Shown piece after piece: positions 1-7,339 of a stretch of DNA of 64,000 nt. Origin of the DNA: JADZAI01 sp964390465 (lineage in GTDB: Bacteria > Pseudomonadota > Alphaproteobacteria > Micropepsales > Micropepsaceae). The notes under the pieces were generated by a model, which was given only the letters and a program-made list of their open reading frames with translations, had not been told where the DNA came from and made no database searches. Positions within the stretch are counted from its first letter, which is position 1. Each line of letters opens with the position of its first letter. Position numbers and translations under genes: made by a program. The DNA lies in assembly GCA_964390465.1 (NCBI GenBank), contig CAYMIJ010000014.1, positions 1 to 64,000 on the forward strand. The letters are read 5' to 3'.

Positions 1-1
1 G

Positions 2-262
2 TTCGATTTGGTCATCTGCAAGGATGTCGTCCAGCATTTGCCGATCGCCGTCGCCAATCGTCTCATCGACAAAATGACGAATGCCGGTCGGAAACTGCTC
101 CTCAGCAACGATCATGGAGTAGACAACGAGATCGACATCCAGCCGGGCTCCTGGGTCGCAAGAGATTACACCGCCGCGCCGTTCAACCTGGCAGGCGAGT
201 TCGTTTTCGACTTCAACGACCGGCTGAACAAGCGGACCCTGTTCGTCAACCTCGGGGATTGA
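2..262 (+). CDS. SAM-dependent methyltransferase, C-terminal fragment (cut by window start)
   Basis: The frame is open from base 2, so the gene starts outside the window; 86 residues are visible. The visible part begins FDLVICKDVVQHLP, which matches the strand-4 region of class I SAM-dependent methyltransferases (D-[LV]-[IV]-x-[CS]-x-[DN]-V-x-x-H-[LM]). The SAM-binding GxGxG loop would lie upstream and cannot be checked. The tail has FDFNDRLNKRTLFVNLGD, with no known motif. It ends 3 bases before the next gene, so both are probably co-transcribed. The substrate is unknown: phage methyltransferases of this kind modify DNA, glycans or small molecules. Family call from motif only. Confidence 0.6.
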   Translation, partial: FDLVICKDVVQHLPIAVANRLIDKMTNAGRKLLLSNDHGVDNEIDIQPGSWVARDYTAAPFNLAGEFVFDFNDRLNKRTLFVNLGD

Positions 263-265
263 CCA

Positions 266-697
266 ATGGCAATCGTCGTAGACGAAGGCGAAATCGCGAT
301 CTTTAACGCGATCGGCGCGGCGTTCAATGGAGCGATGCGTGCGATCCTGTTTCAGAACGCGCACCTCGTCACGGATGCGACGACCCTAAGCGATCTGATC
401 GAGGCCGACTATTCCGGCTACGCTGAAATGCTTATCTATTTCAGCATGCCCTCCATCAGTGCCCCTCTTTTCGCTGCCGACGTGGCGAAATCGGTCATGA
501 CCGAATGCGTTTTCGCGCATGACGGCGGAGGAGTCGGGAACGGCATCTACGGCTGGGCCGTCGTCTACAATCATGCGACCGTCATCACGGCGGGCAATTT
601 CGCGGTTGTCGGCGGCGTCCCGGTCGCAAAGCCGATGATTGCCGCTGGAGATGTGATCTCTCTGAACAATATTTCCTATTGCGGAACAATGTTCTAA
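266..697 (+). CDS. Putative virion/tail-associated protein
   Basis: 143 residues starting ATG just after the methyltransferase gene. The opening MAIVVDEGEIAIFNAIGAAF resembles a class of small phage structural proteins that start with a short charged stretch followed by a hydrophobic, Gly/Ala-rich beta-rich body (here up to AAGDVISLNNISYCGTMF). No signal peptide or clear catalytic motif is visible. Its position at the end of what looks like the late operon supports a tail-fibre or decoration role, but that is inference from context. Not assignable to a named family by eye. Confidence 0.6.
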   Translation: MAIVVDEGEIAIFNAIGAAFNGAMRAILFQNAHLVTDATTLSDLIEADYSGYAEMLIYFSMPSISAPLFAADVAKSVMTECVFAHDGGGVGNGIYGWAVVYNHATVITAGNFAVVGGVPVAKPMIAAGDVISLNNISYCGTMF

Positions 698-713
698 GCC
701 CAAGGAGAGAGTC

Positions 714-1208
714 ATGCTTTTCGCGCAAGATGCTGCGGCCGTCGTCCATGATGCTGCTGTTGGAGTCTCCCTATCCCCGCAAGTGTGGCTTCAGTATGGA
801 GCGATCGGCGCATTTTGCCTGTTCCTGATCTCGGCGATCCTGGCCGTCGGGGTGTGGGTTGGTCGGTGTCTGAATGCGCTGTTCCTAGACTTCCGAAAGT
901 ACGTCCCGAAAGTGGTCACGGCTCACCTTGCGTTCTTGGAGAGCATGCAAGAGCGGCATATCGAGCACTCGCAGACAACGGCGAGTCAGGCCGAATCTCT
1001 CGCCAAGCAAACGACGCTTATCGATCGACAAACGGATATGATGAGCGAACAGACTCTCGTACTCCAGAAAATCGAGAACGAGAAGAAGGAGCAGACGGAA
1101 CTTCTCAGGCAGCTTGTGTTGACGCTTGGCGATCGGCCATGCATCGCAGCCGAGTCGGCGACACCAAGCCAGAGGATTCCCCTGCGAATGGAGAATGGAA
1201 CCCGTTAA
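714..1208 (+). CDS. Membrane-anchored coiled-coil protein, holin-like position
   Basis: 164 residues; AAGGAGAG precedes the ATG. One strong membrane segment lies at about residues 27-52 (AIGAFCLFLISAILAVGVWVG). After it comes a long Glu/Gln/Lys-rich helix (about residues 75-140) expected to form a coiled coil. This membrane-plus-coil layout near the end of a late operon is common for lysis accessory or spanin/holin-like proteins, but no endolysin was recognised nearby, so a lysis role is only a guess. It could also be a membrane-associated injection protein. Confidence 0.65.
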   Translation: MLFAQDAAAVVHDAAVGVSLSPQVWLQYGAIGAFCLFLISAILAVGVWVGRCLNALFLDFRKYVPKVVTAHLAFLESMQERHIEHSQTTASQAESLAKQTTLIDRQTDMMSEQTLVLQKIENEKKEQTELLRQLVLTLGDRPCIAAESATPSQRIPLRMENGTR

Positions 1209-1217
1209 GGAGCGAAC

Positions 1218-1937
1218 ATGCGAAAGGTACTGATCTTCGCGGCAATGACGATGGCAATGTTGCCATCGTCATCTTGCTTTGCGGACCCGCCGAAAGTGAC
1301 TCCATCGGTCGTCGACGCCAAGGTCGGCGTCCCGTTCCTGATCCGGGTCGAGTCGAGCAAGAAGGTCGGCATCGACGGTGGACTCGACCCGAAAAAGTTC
1401 GACGTTGCGGAAGTGATCGTCGGGAGCGGCGTTTACTTCATCACTCCCCTCGAAGGCTCGCAAGGATCGCACAAGGTTCGATACTGGACGATCGGCGACA
1501 AGATCGTTCGCACGATCCACCTGGACGAGAAGCCGCCAGCGGAGGATTCGTTCACGATCCCCCTGGTTTCCGTCATCAACATCAAGGTCGCGGGTGAAGT
1601 AAAGCAGCCGCCGAAGAGGCCTGACGATCCGAAGCAGCCGCCGGCGACCGGCTACTACTTCATGCTCATCAGGAGCGACGGCGCGGCCGATCCTTCTTTC
1701 ACGAAGATCATTCGCGATCCGTCCTGGGCGAAGCTTGTCGAGCTTGGCCATCAGGTCAAGGACTTCCAGCTTCAGGATGCCGTCCGATTCGGCGCGAAGC
1801 TGCCCGACGGAACCTCGCTGCCGTGCATCATCACCCTGCGAACGGACGGAAGCGTGTCTCGCGTCGTTCGCGGGCCGATTCCGCTTCCAAGCGACTCGCA
1901 AGGAATCCTCGATCTCCCGAAGGGGGTGACGAAGTGA
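1218..1937 (+). CDS. Secreted protein with Sec signal peptide
   Basis: 239 residues, ATG after AAGGAGCG. A typical signal peptide is visible (MRKVLIFAAMTMAMLPSSSC, then FADPPK), with likely cleavage after FA or a lipobox-like cleavage before Cys20. The mature part starts DPPKVTPSVVDAKVGVPFLI, a beta-rich start like Ig-type extracellular domains, and continues through a Pro/Lys-rich linker (about residues 130-145). The signal-peptide codons contain a full copy of the interspersed palindrome (1247-1270). The 3' end overlaps the protease gene by GTGA, so the two are translationally coupled. Function unknown; location outside the cytoplasm is inferred from the signal. Confidence 0.75.
   Translation: MRKVLIFAAMTMAMLPSSSCFADPPKVTPSVVDAKVGVPFLIRVESSKKVGIDGGLDPKKFDVAEVIVGSGVYFITPLEGSQGSHKVRYWTIGDKIVRTIHLDEKPPAEDSFTIPLVSVINIKVAGEVKQPPKRPDDPKQPPATGYYFMLIRSDGAADPSFTKIIRDPSWAKLVELGHQVKDFQLQDAVRFGAKLPDGTSLPCIITLRTDGSVSRVVRGPIPLPSDSQGILDLPKGVTK
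1250..1267. repeat. Interspersed palindrome copy 1
   Basis: GATGGCAATGTTGCCATC, with arms extending to 11 bp (1247-1270). It sits inside the signal-peptide codons of the secreted protein and is read as MAMLPS. Confidence 0.8.
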
Positions 1938-2863
1938 ATTTCCATATTCCTCCCGATTTGATTCGCGGTCCTGGGAGTGACGTCCTGCCAATGGCGGGCG
2001 AAGCTAACTGGGGCGTTGAGGTTTTCGGCGTCAACGACCTCCGGAGGATTACGACCGGAGAGGGCGTCATCGCCGGCATCGTCGACACCGGCGTTGATCG
2101 CTCGCATCCTGACCTTGCGAACTGTATCGCTGCAAGAGATTTTACTGGGTCGCCTTACGGTGCTGCCGATCGCAACGGTCATGGAACGCACTGTACGGGA
2201 ACCGTCGGCGGAACCAACGCCAGCATCGGGATGGCTCCCGGCGCGAAGACCGTCCACGGCAAGGCTCTCTCCGATCAAGGAAGCGGAGGCGGTGATTGGA
2301 TCGCCGATGCCTGCCAATGGTGCGTCGACCAGGGCGCGGAAATCTTGTCGCTGTCTCTCGGGTCAAGCGGGCAAGACACGACGATCACCAACAAATTCCG
2401 CGAACTGGCGGATCAAGGAATCTGGATCGTCGCTGCTGCTGGCAACAGCGGAGGCGGAACCTCAGATGTCGACTGGCCGGGGAGAAGTCCGCACTGCATC
2501 AGCGTTGCGGCGCTGAATCGCGACCTGACCCCGGCGTCGTTCTCGTCCGCTGGGGCGAAGATCGATACGTCGTATTCCGGAGTCAACATTTGGTCCGCTC
2601 GCCCTGGCGGCGGATATCAGCAAATGTCCGGAACCAGCATGGCGACCCCCGGCGTGGCGGGTTTGCTGACCCTCTTCCGCTCCGCGCTGAAGAAGGCGAA
2701 GCGGGCCATCCCGAAGATCGACGAGCTTCGCCGCCTCATGGTGCTGGCCGCCACCGACGCGCACACTCCCGGCCGCGATCGCCGCACCGGGCCTGGCTGG
2801 ATCACCCCAGCCTTGCTCTGGCTTCGCTTGATGCCTGACCCGATGCCCATCCAGGAGGAGTAG
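1934..2863 (+). CDS. Subtilisin-like serine protease (S8 family)
   Basis: 309 residues from a GTG that overlaps the previous stop (GTGA); an upstream in-frame ATG is less likely because it would overlap the previous gene by more than 100 bases. The full catalytic set of the S8 family is visible: Asp51 in IVDTGVD, His83 in NGHGTHCTGT, the oxyanion Asn171 in AAAGNSG, and Ser235 in MSGTSMATPG. There is no signal peptide or long propeptide; the sequence before the first catalytic block is about 48 residues. It lies between two genes for exported proteins, so it may act on virion, cell-wall or secreted targets. The protease call is firm; its target and place of action are unknown. Confidence 0.93.
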   Translation: MNFHIPPDLIRGPGSDVLPMAGEANWGVEVFGVNDLRRITTGEGVIAGIVDTGVDRSHPDLANCIAARDFTGSPYGAADRNGHGTHCTGTVGGTNASIGMAPGAKTVHGKALSDQGSGGGDWIADACQWCVDQGAEILSLSLGSSGQDTTITNKFRELADQGIWIVAAAGNSGGGTSDVDWPGRSPHCISVAALNRDLTPASFSSAGAKIDTSYSGVNIWSARPGGGYQQMSGTSMATPGVAGLLTLFRSALKKAKRAIPKIDELRRLMVLAATDAHTPGRDRRTGPGWITPALLWLRLMPDPMPIQEE

Positions 2864-2865
2864 TC

Positions 2866-3240
2866 ATGATCGGGGCAATCCTTGCCTTGTCGATTTTGGC
2901 GATAGGCGAAACGCCTGATCCGCCTCCCATCGTCTACGACGAACCCAACGTCGCATGGTCTAGGGTTCCCGATCCTCCTCCGATCGTCTGGCAAGCGGAA
3001 GTCGTCAAGACGACCGCTGCCGCTGGGCCTCTGCATTCGCACCAATGCCCAAGGTGCGGGTCGCAATGGAGTCATGGTGATGACCAGCATGGCATCGCGC
3101 AGTCGCACCGCTGCCCCTCCTGCGGCTATGGCCCTGTTTGGCAAGTCCATAGCCGCAACGTCGGGTTCACGGTTCCGGCGAGCGTACCCTATCGGCCGAG
3201 TATTCCGAGCAGACCAGTAAGGGCGGCATGTCCGACCTGA
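2866..3240 (+). CDS. Small exported zinc-ribbon protein
   Basis: 124 residues, with GGAGGAG upstream of the ATG. The N-terminus (MIGAILALSILAIGET) looks like a short signal peptide. Residues about 20-45 repeat the unit DPPPIV (PDPPPIVYDEP, PDPPPIVWQAE). A zinc-ribbon pair follows: CPRC...CPSC, with about 20 residues between the pairs and extra His residues. The C-terminus is Pro/Arg-rich. It is the last gene before a strong terminator. Function unknown; zinc binding is inferred from the paired Cys-x2-Cys knuckles. Confidence 0.7.
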   Translation: MIGAILALSILAIGETPDPPPIVYDEPNVAWSRVPDPPPIVWQAEVVKTTAAAGPLHSHQCPRCGSQWSHGDDQHGIAQSHRCPSCGYGPVWQVHSRNVGFTVPASVPYRPSIPSRPVRAACPT

Positions 3241-3273
3241 CCGTAGGTATTTGCTGCCGGTCGGCGGCGTATG

Positions 3274-3309
3274 GAGCCTGGAGTCATGGACTCCAGGCTC
3301 TTTTCGTTT
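3274..3309 (+). terminator. Intrinsic terminator closing the left operon
   Basis: Perfect 11-bp stem GAGCCTGGAGT / ACTCCAGGCTC with a CATGG loop, followed by TTTTCGTTT. It lies about 35 bases after the last stop codon. Confidence 0.9.
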
Positions 3310-3439
3310 GCGAACTGCCGCGTGCAGCCTGGATTCTCGAAAATGGACATCGAATCGACCGCTTGGCGGGGTTCGCCTGCGACGTTTCGCAACATGGCGA
3401 GCCTCCCTGTGAGGAAATGAGCAGTAACCGTGCAAATCG

Positions 3440-3835
3440 AAAACGACGTAAGTCCTTACCATACAAAGAAATAAAAACAAATTCCTCAATTACTCAATTT
3501 ACTCAACAAACATACATACATATACACAGCTTTTCCGTTCTTTTCCTTTTCATGTCTTTTCGTGTCTATAGGTCTCTAAAACGCAATTTCGTGAGTAAAT
3601 GAGTCAAATCGACGCAAAGCTGCGAACGGGAACGCTTTACGTCAAAAATAATTGAACTCGGCGATTGCTCATTTACTCAACTTGGACGTAAGTCCTTGAA
3701 GCCAAACGACTTACGTTGTGCATTTATTTTGCGAAAATTCACTTGACGTTTTGGCCTCATTTCGCAAAATGAAGCTATCTCATTTCGATTTATTCGAGAT
3801 CAGAAGACTCGCAGAAATGCGGGACTCACTTGCCA
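3440..3835. other. AT-rich control or origin-like region with short repeats
   Basis: This segment is markedly richer in A and T than the rest of the window. It holds two exact 13-bp direct repeats GACGTAAGTCCTT (3445-3457 and 3685-3697) and an inverted copy of their core, GACTTACGT (3708-3716). It also holds two ATTTACTCAAC direct repeats (3497-3507 and 3671-3681) with an inverted GAGTAAAT at 3593-3600. A further inverted pair is ATTTTGCGAAA / TTTCGCAAAAT (3726-3736 and 3760-3770). Such clusters are typical of replication origins or repressor operators; which of these applies cannot be told from sequence alone. Confidence 0.55.
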
Positions 3836-4248
3836 TGTCGTGAGGACACGCAAGGAAAAGGGATTCGCTCCCGCTGGCGGCGCTCTGCGTCGTGGGCATA
3901 GCGATGGCCTTCAGTGGTTTTGCTGTAGATGGTTTTGGCGTGCGAACCTGACGTGCGACACACCCGCTGCGGCATCGATCTTTGACAATTTAGCATAGCT
4001 GAACTCTGGGCAAAGCCAGCAGCAGCGCCACCACGTCACTCTGACGCCCGAGAGCGAAAAGACACCGCTCGACTGATTAGCGTCGTATGCCAAGACGGGA
4101 CGTATGGAACAACGCACTGCAATGCCGAAAGGCGTGGACCAGACAGCCGGGCCGCAATGCGACAAGCGGCCAGCCATCGCAGCGATGCGACGGCCTCGGA
4201 GAGCCTGAACGCGATCCTACAAGAACTGCACCAACGGGCGAACCGCTT

Positions 4249-4268
4249 GGATGGCAAGCCTGCCATCC
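4249..4268. repeat. Interspersed palindrome copy 2 (non-coding)
   Basis: GGATGGCAAGCCTGCCATCC lies in the non-coding region, so this copy is not constrained by protein sequence. The central four bases (AGCC) do not pair. Confidence 0.7.
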
Positions 4269-4535
4269 TTTCGACAAGCTGACGGTTGGAGTAAGCGAAG
4301 CCAGGGCGGACCTTGGTTGCGGGGCAGGGTATGCAGGACGACGACTTATCGAACTCGGATCATTCCAACCGATCAAGTCTCATTGTTCCTCACCGCAACT
4401 TTAGCGATACTCGGCGAGACTGAAGAATATGACGGTTCCAGCGCGACGCGACTCAGGAGGCGGGCCTAGCGGCCTAGCTCATCTTCGTGAGATAAACACA
4501 CCTACCCAACGACGATAACGGTCGGTTGGGTTCTC

Positions 4536-4590
4536 CCCTGCGCGATGGTTGCTCGCCATCAAGCGATCCGGTTCGATTCCGGAGCAGGGT
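4536..4590 (+). ncRNA. tRNA-like fold lacking a D arm
   Basis: CCCTGC (4536-4541) pairs with GCAGGG (4584-4589) as an acceptor-like stem. Inside it is GATGG-TTGCTCG-CCATC, a 5-bp stem with a 7-base loop that would carry GCT (Ser) at the anticodon position, then TCCGG-TTCGATT-CCGGA, a normal T arm with the TTCGAtt loop. Only two bases separate the acceptor from the second stem, so there is no room for a D arm, and the base after the anticodon is C, which is unusual. It may be a degenerate tRNA or a tRNA mimic; a standard functional tRNA is unlikely. Confidence 0.3.
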
Positions 4591-4633
4591 GCTGTCCGAT
4601 CACACCCACTTTCCCGAAGGCAAGGAGTCTGAA

Positions 4634-4804
4634 GTGTTCTCTCTGATTCGTCTGCATCGCAGAGCCGATGGCCAGGAAATCATCCAAGCCATCGCCATCA
4701 ATGCGAACCGAAGCCGCCTGAGAAATCTGGCGAAACGACGAAACATGGACCCGAAGAAACGTAATGGGTGCTTTTACCTTGTGGTCCCTTCGCTTTGCCG
4801 GTAA
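4634..4804 (+). CDS. Small basic protein, first gene of the early region
   Basis: 56 residues from GTG (VFSLIRLHRRADGQEIIQAI...), with AAGGAG six bases upstream, which decides the start over longer in-frame options reaching into the tRNA-like fold. The product is rich in Arg/Lys in its middle (NANRSRLRNLAKRRNMDPKKR) and ends FYLVVPSLCR. A small basic early phage protein may bind nucleic acid, but no family is recognised. Confidence 0.55.
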   Translation: MFSLIRLHRRADGQEIIQAIAINANRSRLRNLAKRRNMDPKKRNGCFYLVVPSLCR

Positions 4805-4883
4805 CGGCATTCCGCGATCAATCAGCGCTTTGAGTCGTCGCTCACGTCGGGCGATCGACAAGAGGCATGCACTGGAGTTAGAC

Positions 4884-5057
4884 ATGAATCCTGAACTTGC
4901 TCAAGCGGCTGGAGAGGCGAACGTCAGAAGTGGGTTCTACTCCTTCGACGTGTCTGCGTTGGACTTTCCGACTCATCCCGACTACCCGCTGCAACCTGAA
5001 TACCGAATGCTCGAAGTGAGCCATCTCGGCGTCCGCGAAATCGACAACGACGAATAG
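4884..5057 (+). CDS. Small acidic hypothetical protein
   Basis: 57 residues starting MNPELAQAAGEANVRSGFYS, with TGGAG upstream. A longer in-frame start at 4764 is rejected because it overlaps the previous gene and lacks a ribosome site. The C-terminus is acidic (EVSHLGVREIDNDE). It is followed at once by a terminator. No family recognised. Confidence 0.6.
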   Translation: MNPELAQAAGEANVRSGFYSFDVSALDFPTHPDYPLQPEYRMLEVSHLGVREIDNDE

Positions 5058-5070
5058 TCATCCACCACAC

Positions 5071-5104
5071 GGCGTCATCGCCATGCGGTGACGCCTTTCT
5101 TTTG
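5071..5104 (+). terminator. Intrinsic terminator or attenuator
   Basis: 11-bp stem GGCGTCATCGC / GCGGTGACGCC (one G-T pair) with a CAT loop, followed by TTTCTTTT. The next gene begins only 18 bases later with no separate promoter visible, so some read-through is likely. Confidence 0.8.
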
Positions 5105-5121
5105 CTAGAGAGGTTTCACCT

Positions 5122-5571
5122 ATGGCCCGACTGAGCATCCTGTCCCAACAAGAGGTTATCAAGATCGGCCTTGCGGTCGAAAAGATGCGGCCTGAATGGG
5201 ACAAAGAGGGGACGCCGAACCTTACGCAGTTCACGACGTTCGTCAAGAATACGACGGGCATCGCCATGACCGAAGCAAACGCCAGAAAGATCGCCGAATC
5301 GTGCGGCCTTGTCCTTTCTCGCAAGAACATGGATCGAGGCGGCATTCGCCAGGGGCGGTCAAGGCTCGCTATCTACGCGATTCGCGATCTGTCGACGATC
5401 GTCAAACGGCTCGCCGAAAGTCTCGGGGAGTCCCATTTCGCATCGCATGCCAAAGCGATCGCTGACCGGTGCGAAGCGATTCTTAGGGAGATGCGGGACG
5501 GCGAACCACCTGTCGTCGCATCGCCGCTTCCGCCTGACCCGTCGTCGATCGCCATCGCGAAGAAGCCATGA
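5122..5571 (+). CDS. Hypothetical early protein, helical
   Basis: 149 residues with GAGAGG before the ATG. The N-terminal half (LSQQEVIKIGLAVEKMRP...FVKNTTGIAMTEANARKIAE) is helical and resembles helix-turn-helix-type DNA-binding folds. The C-terminus is a Pro-rich tail (GEPPVVASPLPPDPSS). Its stop overlaps the next start by ATGA, so it is coupled to the next gene. No named family recognised; a DNA-binding early regulator is one possibility. Confidence 0.7.
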   Translation: MARLSILSQQEVIKIGLAVEKMRPEWDKEGTPNLTQFTTFVKNTTGIAMTEANARKIAESCGLVLSRKNMDRGGIRQGRSRLAIYAIRDLSTIVKRLAESLGESHFASHAKAIADRCEAILREMRDGEPPVVASPLPPDPSSIAIAKKP

Positions 5572-5810
5572 GGATCGAGCAAGCGGCGATCGAGGCCGTT
5601 TTGACCGCGATTCGCTCCTTTCCCGAAGGCGAATGGCACTCGAAATCGTCGGTCATGTTAGCAACCGATCCATCGGTCATCCCTCGCACCCTTGTCGGGG
5701 CGATGCTCGCGATGATCGCACTTGAAACCCTTACTCAACGCGGCCTGATTCTTGCAAGAACAAGGACTGGTCGTTCTTCCTATCGGGTTTACTGCTGGAG
5801 AAGTCAATGA
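5568..5810 (+). CDS. Hypothetical early protein, possible winged helix
   Basis: 80 residues, coupled by ATGA to the gene before and by ATGA to the gene after. The sequence (IEAVLTAIRSFPEGEWHSKSSVML...LETLTQRGLILARTRTGRSSYRVY) has three helices followed by a basic hairpin, the pattern of a small winged-helix domain. The function cannot be stated. Confidence 0.65.
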   Translation: MRIEQAAIEAVLTAIRSFPEGEWHSKSSVMLATDPSVIPRTLVGAMLAMIALETLTQRGLILARTRTGRSSYRVYCWRSQ

Positions 5811-6340
5811 AAGCACGGTTCTGCATTCCATTCGAGGCGGTCAGTCGCGTCCTTGAGTGGTTCGCTCGCGGCGAAGTGAGACTCTGGAAAAACGCTGAGA
5901 TCGGCGTGATGCGGCCGGAGATCATCATTCCTGCCGAATGTCCGAAACCTCACTGGGCCTACACGGACGATGGCAAGATTGCCATCGAGGAAATCGATGT
6001 CTTGAAGACGGAGCCGATTTCCGGGCCGATGACCCATGTAAGGATTCGCCGAAGCTCCTACGGCTCGGTCGAACTCGCAAGCAAAACCAACCTAAAGCTG
6101 CTCGGCAAAGCCAAGCAGCTTGGCGACGATGTTGCCTTCGATTGGGAGTATGTCGGCGATGGCAAAGCCAGGGTCGAGTTTTATCGACAGGAATTCTACA
6201 GCCTCCAAAGCTTCCGAGACGGCAATCCCACGCCGAAGCAAATCTCCGAAGATGGAGCCGCCGAATCTTCCAGAGGACCGTCTCATCACGGAACTCGACT
6301 CCCTACCGGAGTCGATCACGGCACAGCTGAAGAAGCTTAA
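5807..6340 (+). CDS. Hypothetical early protein carrying a palindrome-coded DGKIAI insert
   Basis: 177 residues. Residues 55-60 (DGKIAI) are coded by a full copy of the interspersed palindrome. The last 30 residues (EDGAAESSRGPSHHGTRLP...) look less protein-like because this stretch overlaps the next gene by 89 bases in another frame. No catalytic motif is visible. Confidence 0.65.
   Translation: MKARFCIPFEAVSRVLEWFARGEVRLWKNAEIGVMRPEIIIPAECPKPHWAYTDDGKIAIEEIDVLKTEPISGPMTHVRIRRSSYGSVELASKTNLKLLGKAKQLGDDVAFDWEYVGDGKARVEFYRQEFYSLQSFRDGNPTPKQISEDGAAESSRGPSHHGTRLPTGVDHGTAEEA
5969..5986. repeat. Interspersed palindrome copy 3
   Basis: GATGGCAAGATTGCCATC, extending to 10-bp arms with the flanking C and G. 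In the coding frame it reads DGKIAI. Confidence 0.85.
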
Positions 6341-6464
6341 AGGCATGTCGGACCCGCTGAACCGCGCTCGCTGCGCCATGAAGCTGCAAGCGATGTTCGC
6401 GGAAGGGTTCGTCAAGTCGTTTGGCGTCGTGTCGTGGAACTCACGGAAAGTGACGCAAGCATGA
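6252..6464 (+). CDS. Small hypothetical protein overlapping the preceding gene
   Basis: 70 residues: MEPPNLPEDRLITELDSLPE then a basic helix (AQLKKLKGMSDPLNRARCAMKLQAMFAEGF). It overlaps the 3' end of the previous gene by 89 bases. Composition looks more protein-like in this frame than in the overlapped one, which supports it, but the ribosome site is weak (TCCGAAG). Confidence 0.5.
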   Translation: MEPPNLPEDRLITELDSLPESITAQLKKLKGMSDPLNRARCAMKLQAMFAEGFVKSFGVVSWNSRKVTQA

Positions 6465-6546
6465 TGCTTTCTCTACGTCGATGGATCGCATTTGGCAAAT
6501 CGACGAGTCGACCGGGAATTCCGACCAGCACTTGCAGAGGGCCACC

Positions 6547-6984
6547 ATGAGCGAAGAAAGCTTCAATCCGGCGAACGGCGAACTGATCGACTTCAATGAT
6601 GCCGATTCGCTGATCGACAACCTGGCGGCGATCAACAAATCGATGTCCCTTCACTACGCCATGGCGGATCGCATCAAGGCGCATCTGCTCTCCATGGTTT
6701 CGTGGAAGGATGGTGCGACCGCCAGAGTTGCGGGCAGTCGGCGAGTCGTCAAAGTCGTCAAGCCATCGCCGGTTTGGGACGACGAGCTTCTTGGCGAGTT
6801 CGCGGAGCGATTCCCGAAGTTCGCCAAAAAGGTTCTCAAGCCTGTCCAGTCCTACAAGATCGTCCATGCGGAACTGAAGAAGTTGATGTCGACGGACGGA
6901 AAAGTCGCGACGGAAGCGCGGCTCGCCATCGAAAAGTGTCGCGTTCCTTCGGCTTCTCGCCCATCTTTCACGATCGAGGAGTGA
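6547..6984 (+). CDS. Hypothetical recombination-region protein (Gp7/Sak-operon type)
   Basis: 145 residues, start chosen at the ATG behind AGAGGG; an in-frame ATG 66 bases upstream lacks such a site. The product has an acidic start (SEESFNPANGELIDFNDAD), a helical middle and a repeated FAERFPKFAKKVLKPVQSYK region. Small proteins of similar layout commonly precede Sak4/RecA-like genes in phages, and the ATPase gene lies two genes downstream. Function unknown. Confidence 0.65.
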   Translation: MSEESFNPANGELIDFNDADSLIDNLAAINKSMSLHYAMADRIKAHLLSMVSWKDGATARVAGSRRVVKVVKPSPVWDDELLGEFAERFPKFAKKVLKPVQSYKIVHAELKKLMSTDGKVATEARLAIEKCRVPSASRPSFTIEE

Positions 6985-6985
6985 C

Positions 6986-7339
6986 ATGCGGTCCAAGAAG
7001 CAGTTCATCACCATCATGTCGGAGGATACGGGGATTCGAGATCAGGAACACCTTGCAGATGTGTTCCGCGGCGTCCTTGCGGTCGTCGTTCTCGCGAATC
7101 GATTCCCAGTGATCGCTCATCTGCGAACCGGCATGGTTCTTCCTGGCTACTTTTCGTCTAAGGACAACGCCAGAGAGTTGGCGGCGGTTCTTGCCGAAGG
7201 GTATCAGAAAGACCTTGCGGCATGCACCAATCAAAAGCAGATTCCTCCCGGCTTCCAGAAATACTACGCTCGAAAGTTCCTGGAACTGGAAGGCATCGAC
7301 TACAACACCCGAAAAGTCGAGCTACATGAGGCGTTATGA
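6986..7339 (+). CDS. Hypothetical protein upstream of the RecA-like ATPase
   Basis: 117 residues, one base after the previous stop and overlapping the next gene by ATGA. Contains a hydrophobic stretch (FRGVLAVVVLANRFPVIA) that looks like a core strand-helix rather than a membrane segment, and a basic helical C-terminus. Tight coupling to the ATPase suggests a partner role. No family recognised. Confidence 0.65.
   Translation: MRSKKQFITIMSEDTGIRDQEHLADVFRGVLAVVVLANRFPVIAHLRTGMVLPGYFSSKDNARELAAVLAEGYQKDLAACTNQKQIPPGFQKYYARKFLELEGIDYNTRKVELHEAL

Larger units (their letters stand above)
3310..4633. other. 1.3-kb non-coding region
   Basis: No frame here has both a plausible start with a ribosome site and protein-like composition. 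Bases 3440-3835 are AT-rich and repeat-bearing (separate entry). Bases 3836-4500 return to normal GC and contain one palindrome copy (4249-4268) and no clear coding signal. A TTGACA at 3982 lacks a good -10 at 17 bases. Near 4504-4531 there is a 7-bp inverted repeat (ACCCAAC / GTTGGGT), just before a tRNA-like fold. The region separates the end of the late genes from the start of the early operon, where phages often keep an origin or control elements. Confidence 0.7.

Noticed and set aside
3228..3602. Open frame crossing the left-operon terminator
   Set aside because: It runs through a perfect terminator stem and an AT-rich repeat region; not gene-like.
4087..4404. Open frame in the non-coding region
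   Set aside because: No ribosome site, Arg/Gln-rich composition and no fold; it includes a palindrome copy in an odd frame.
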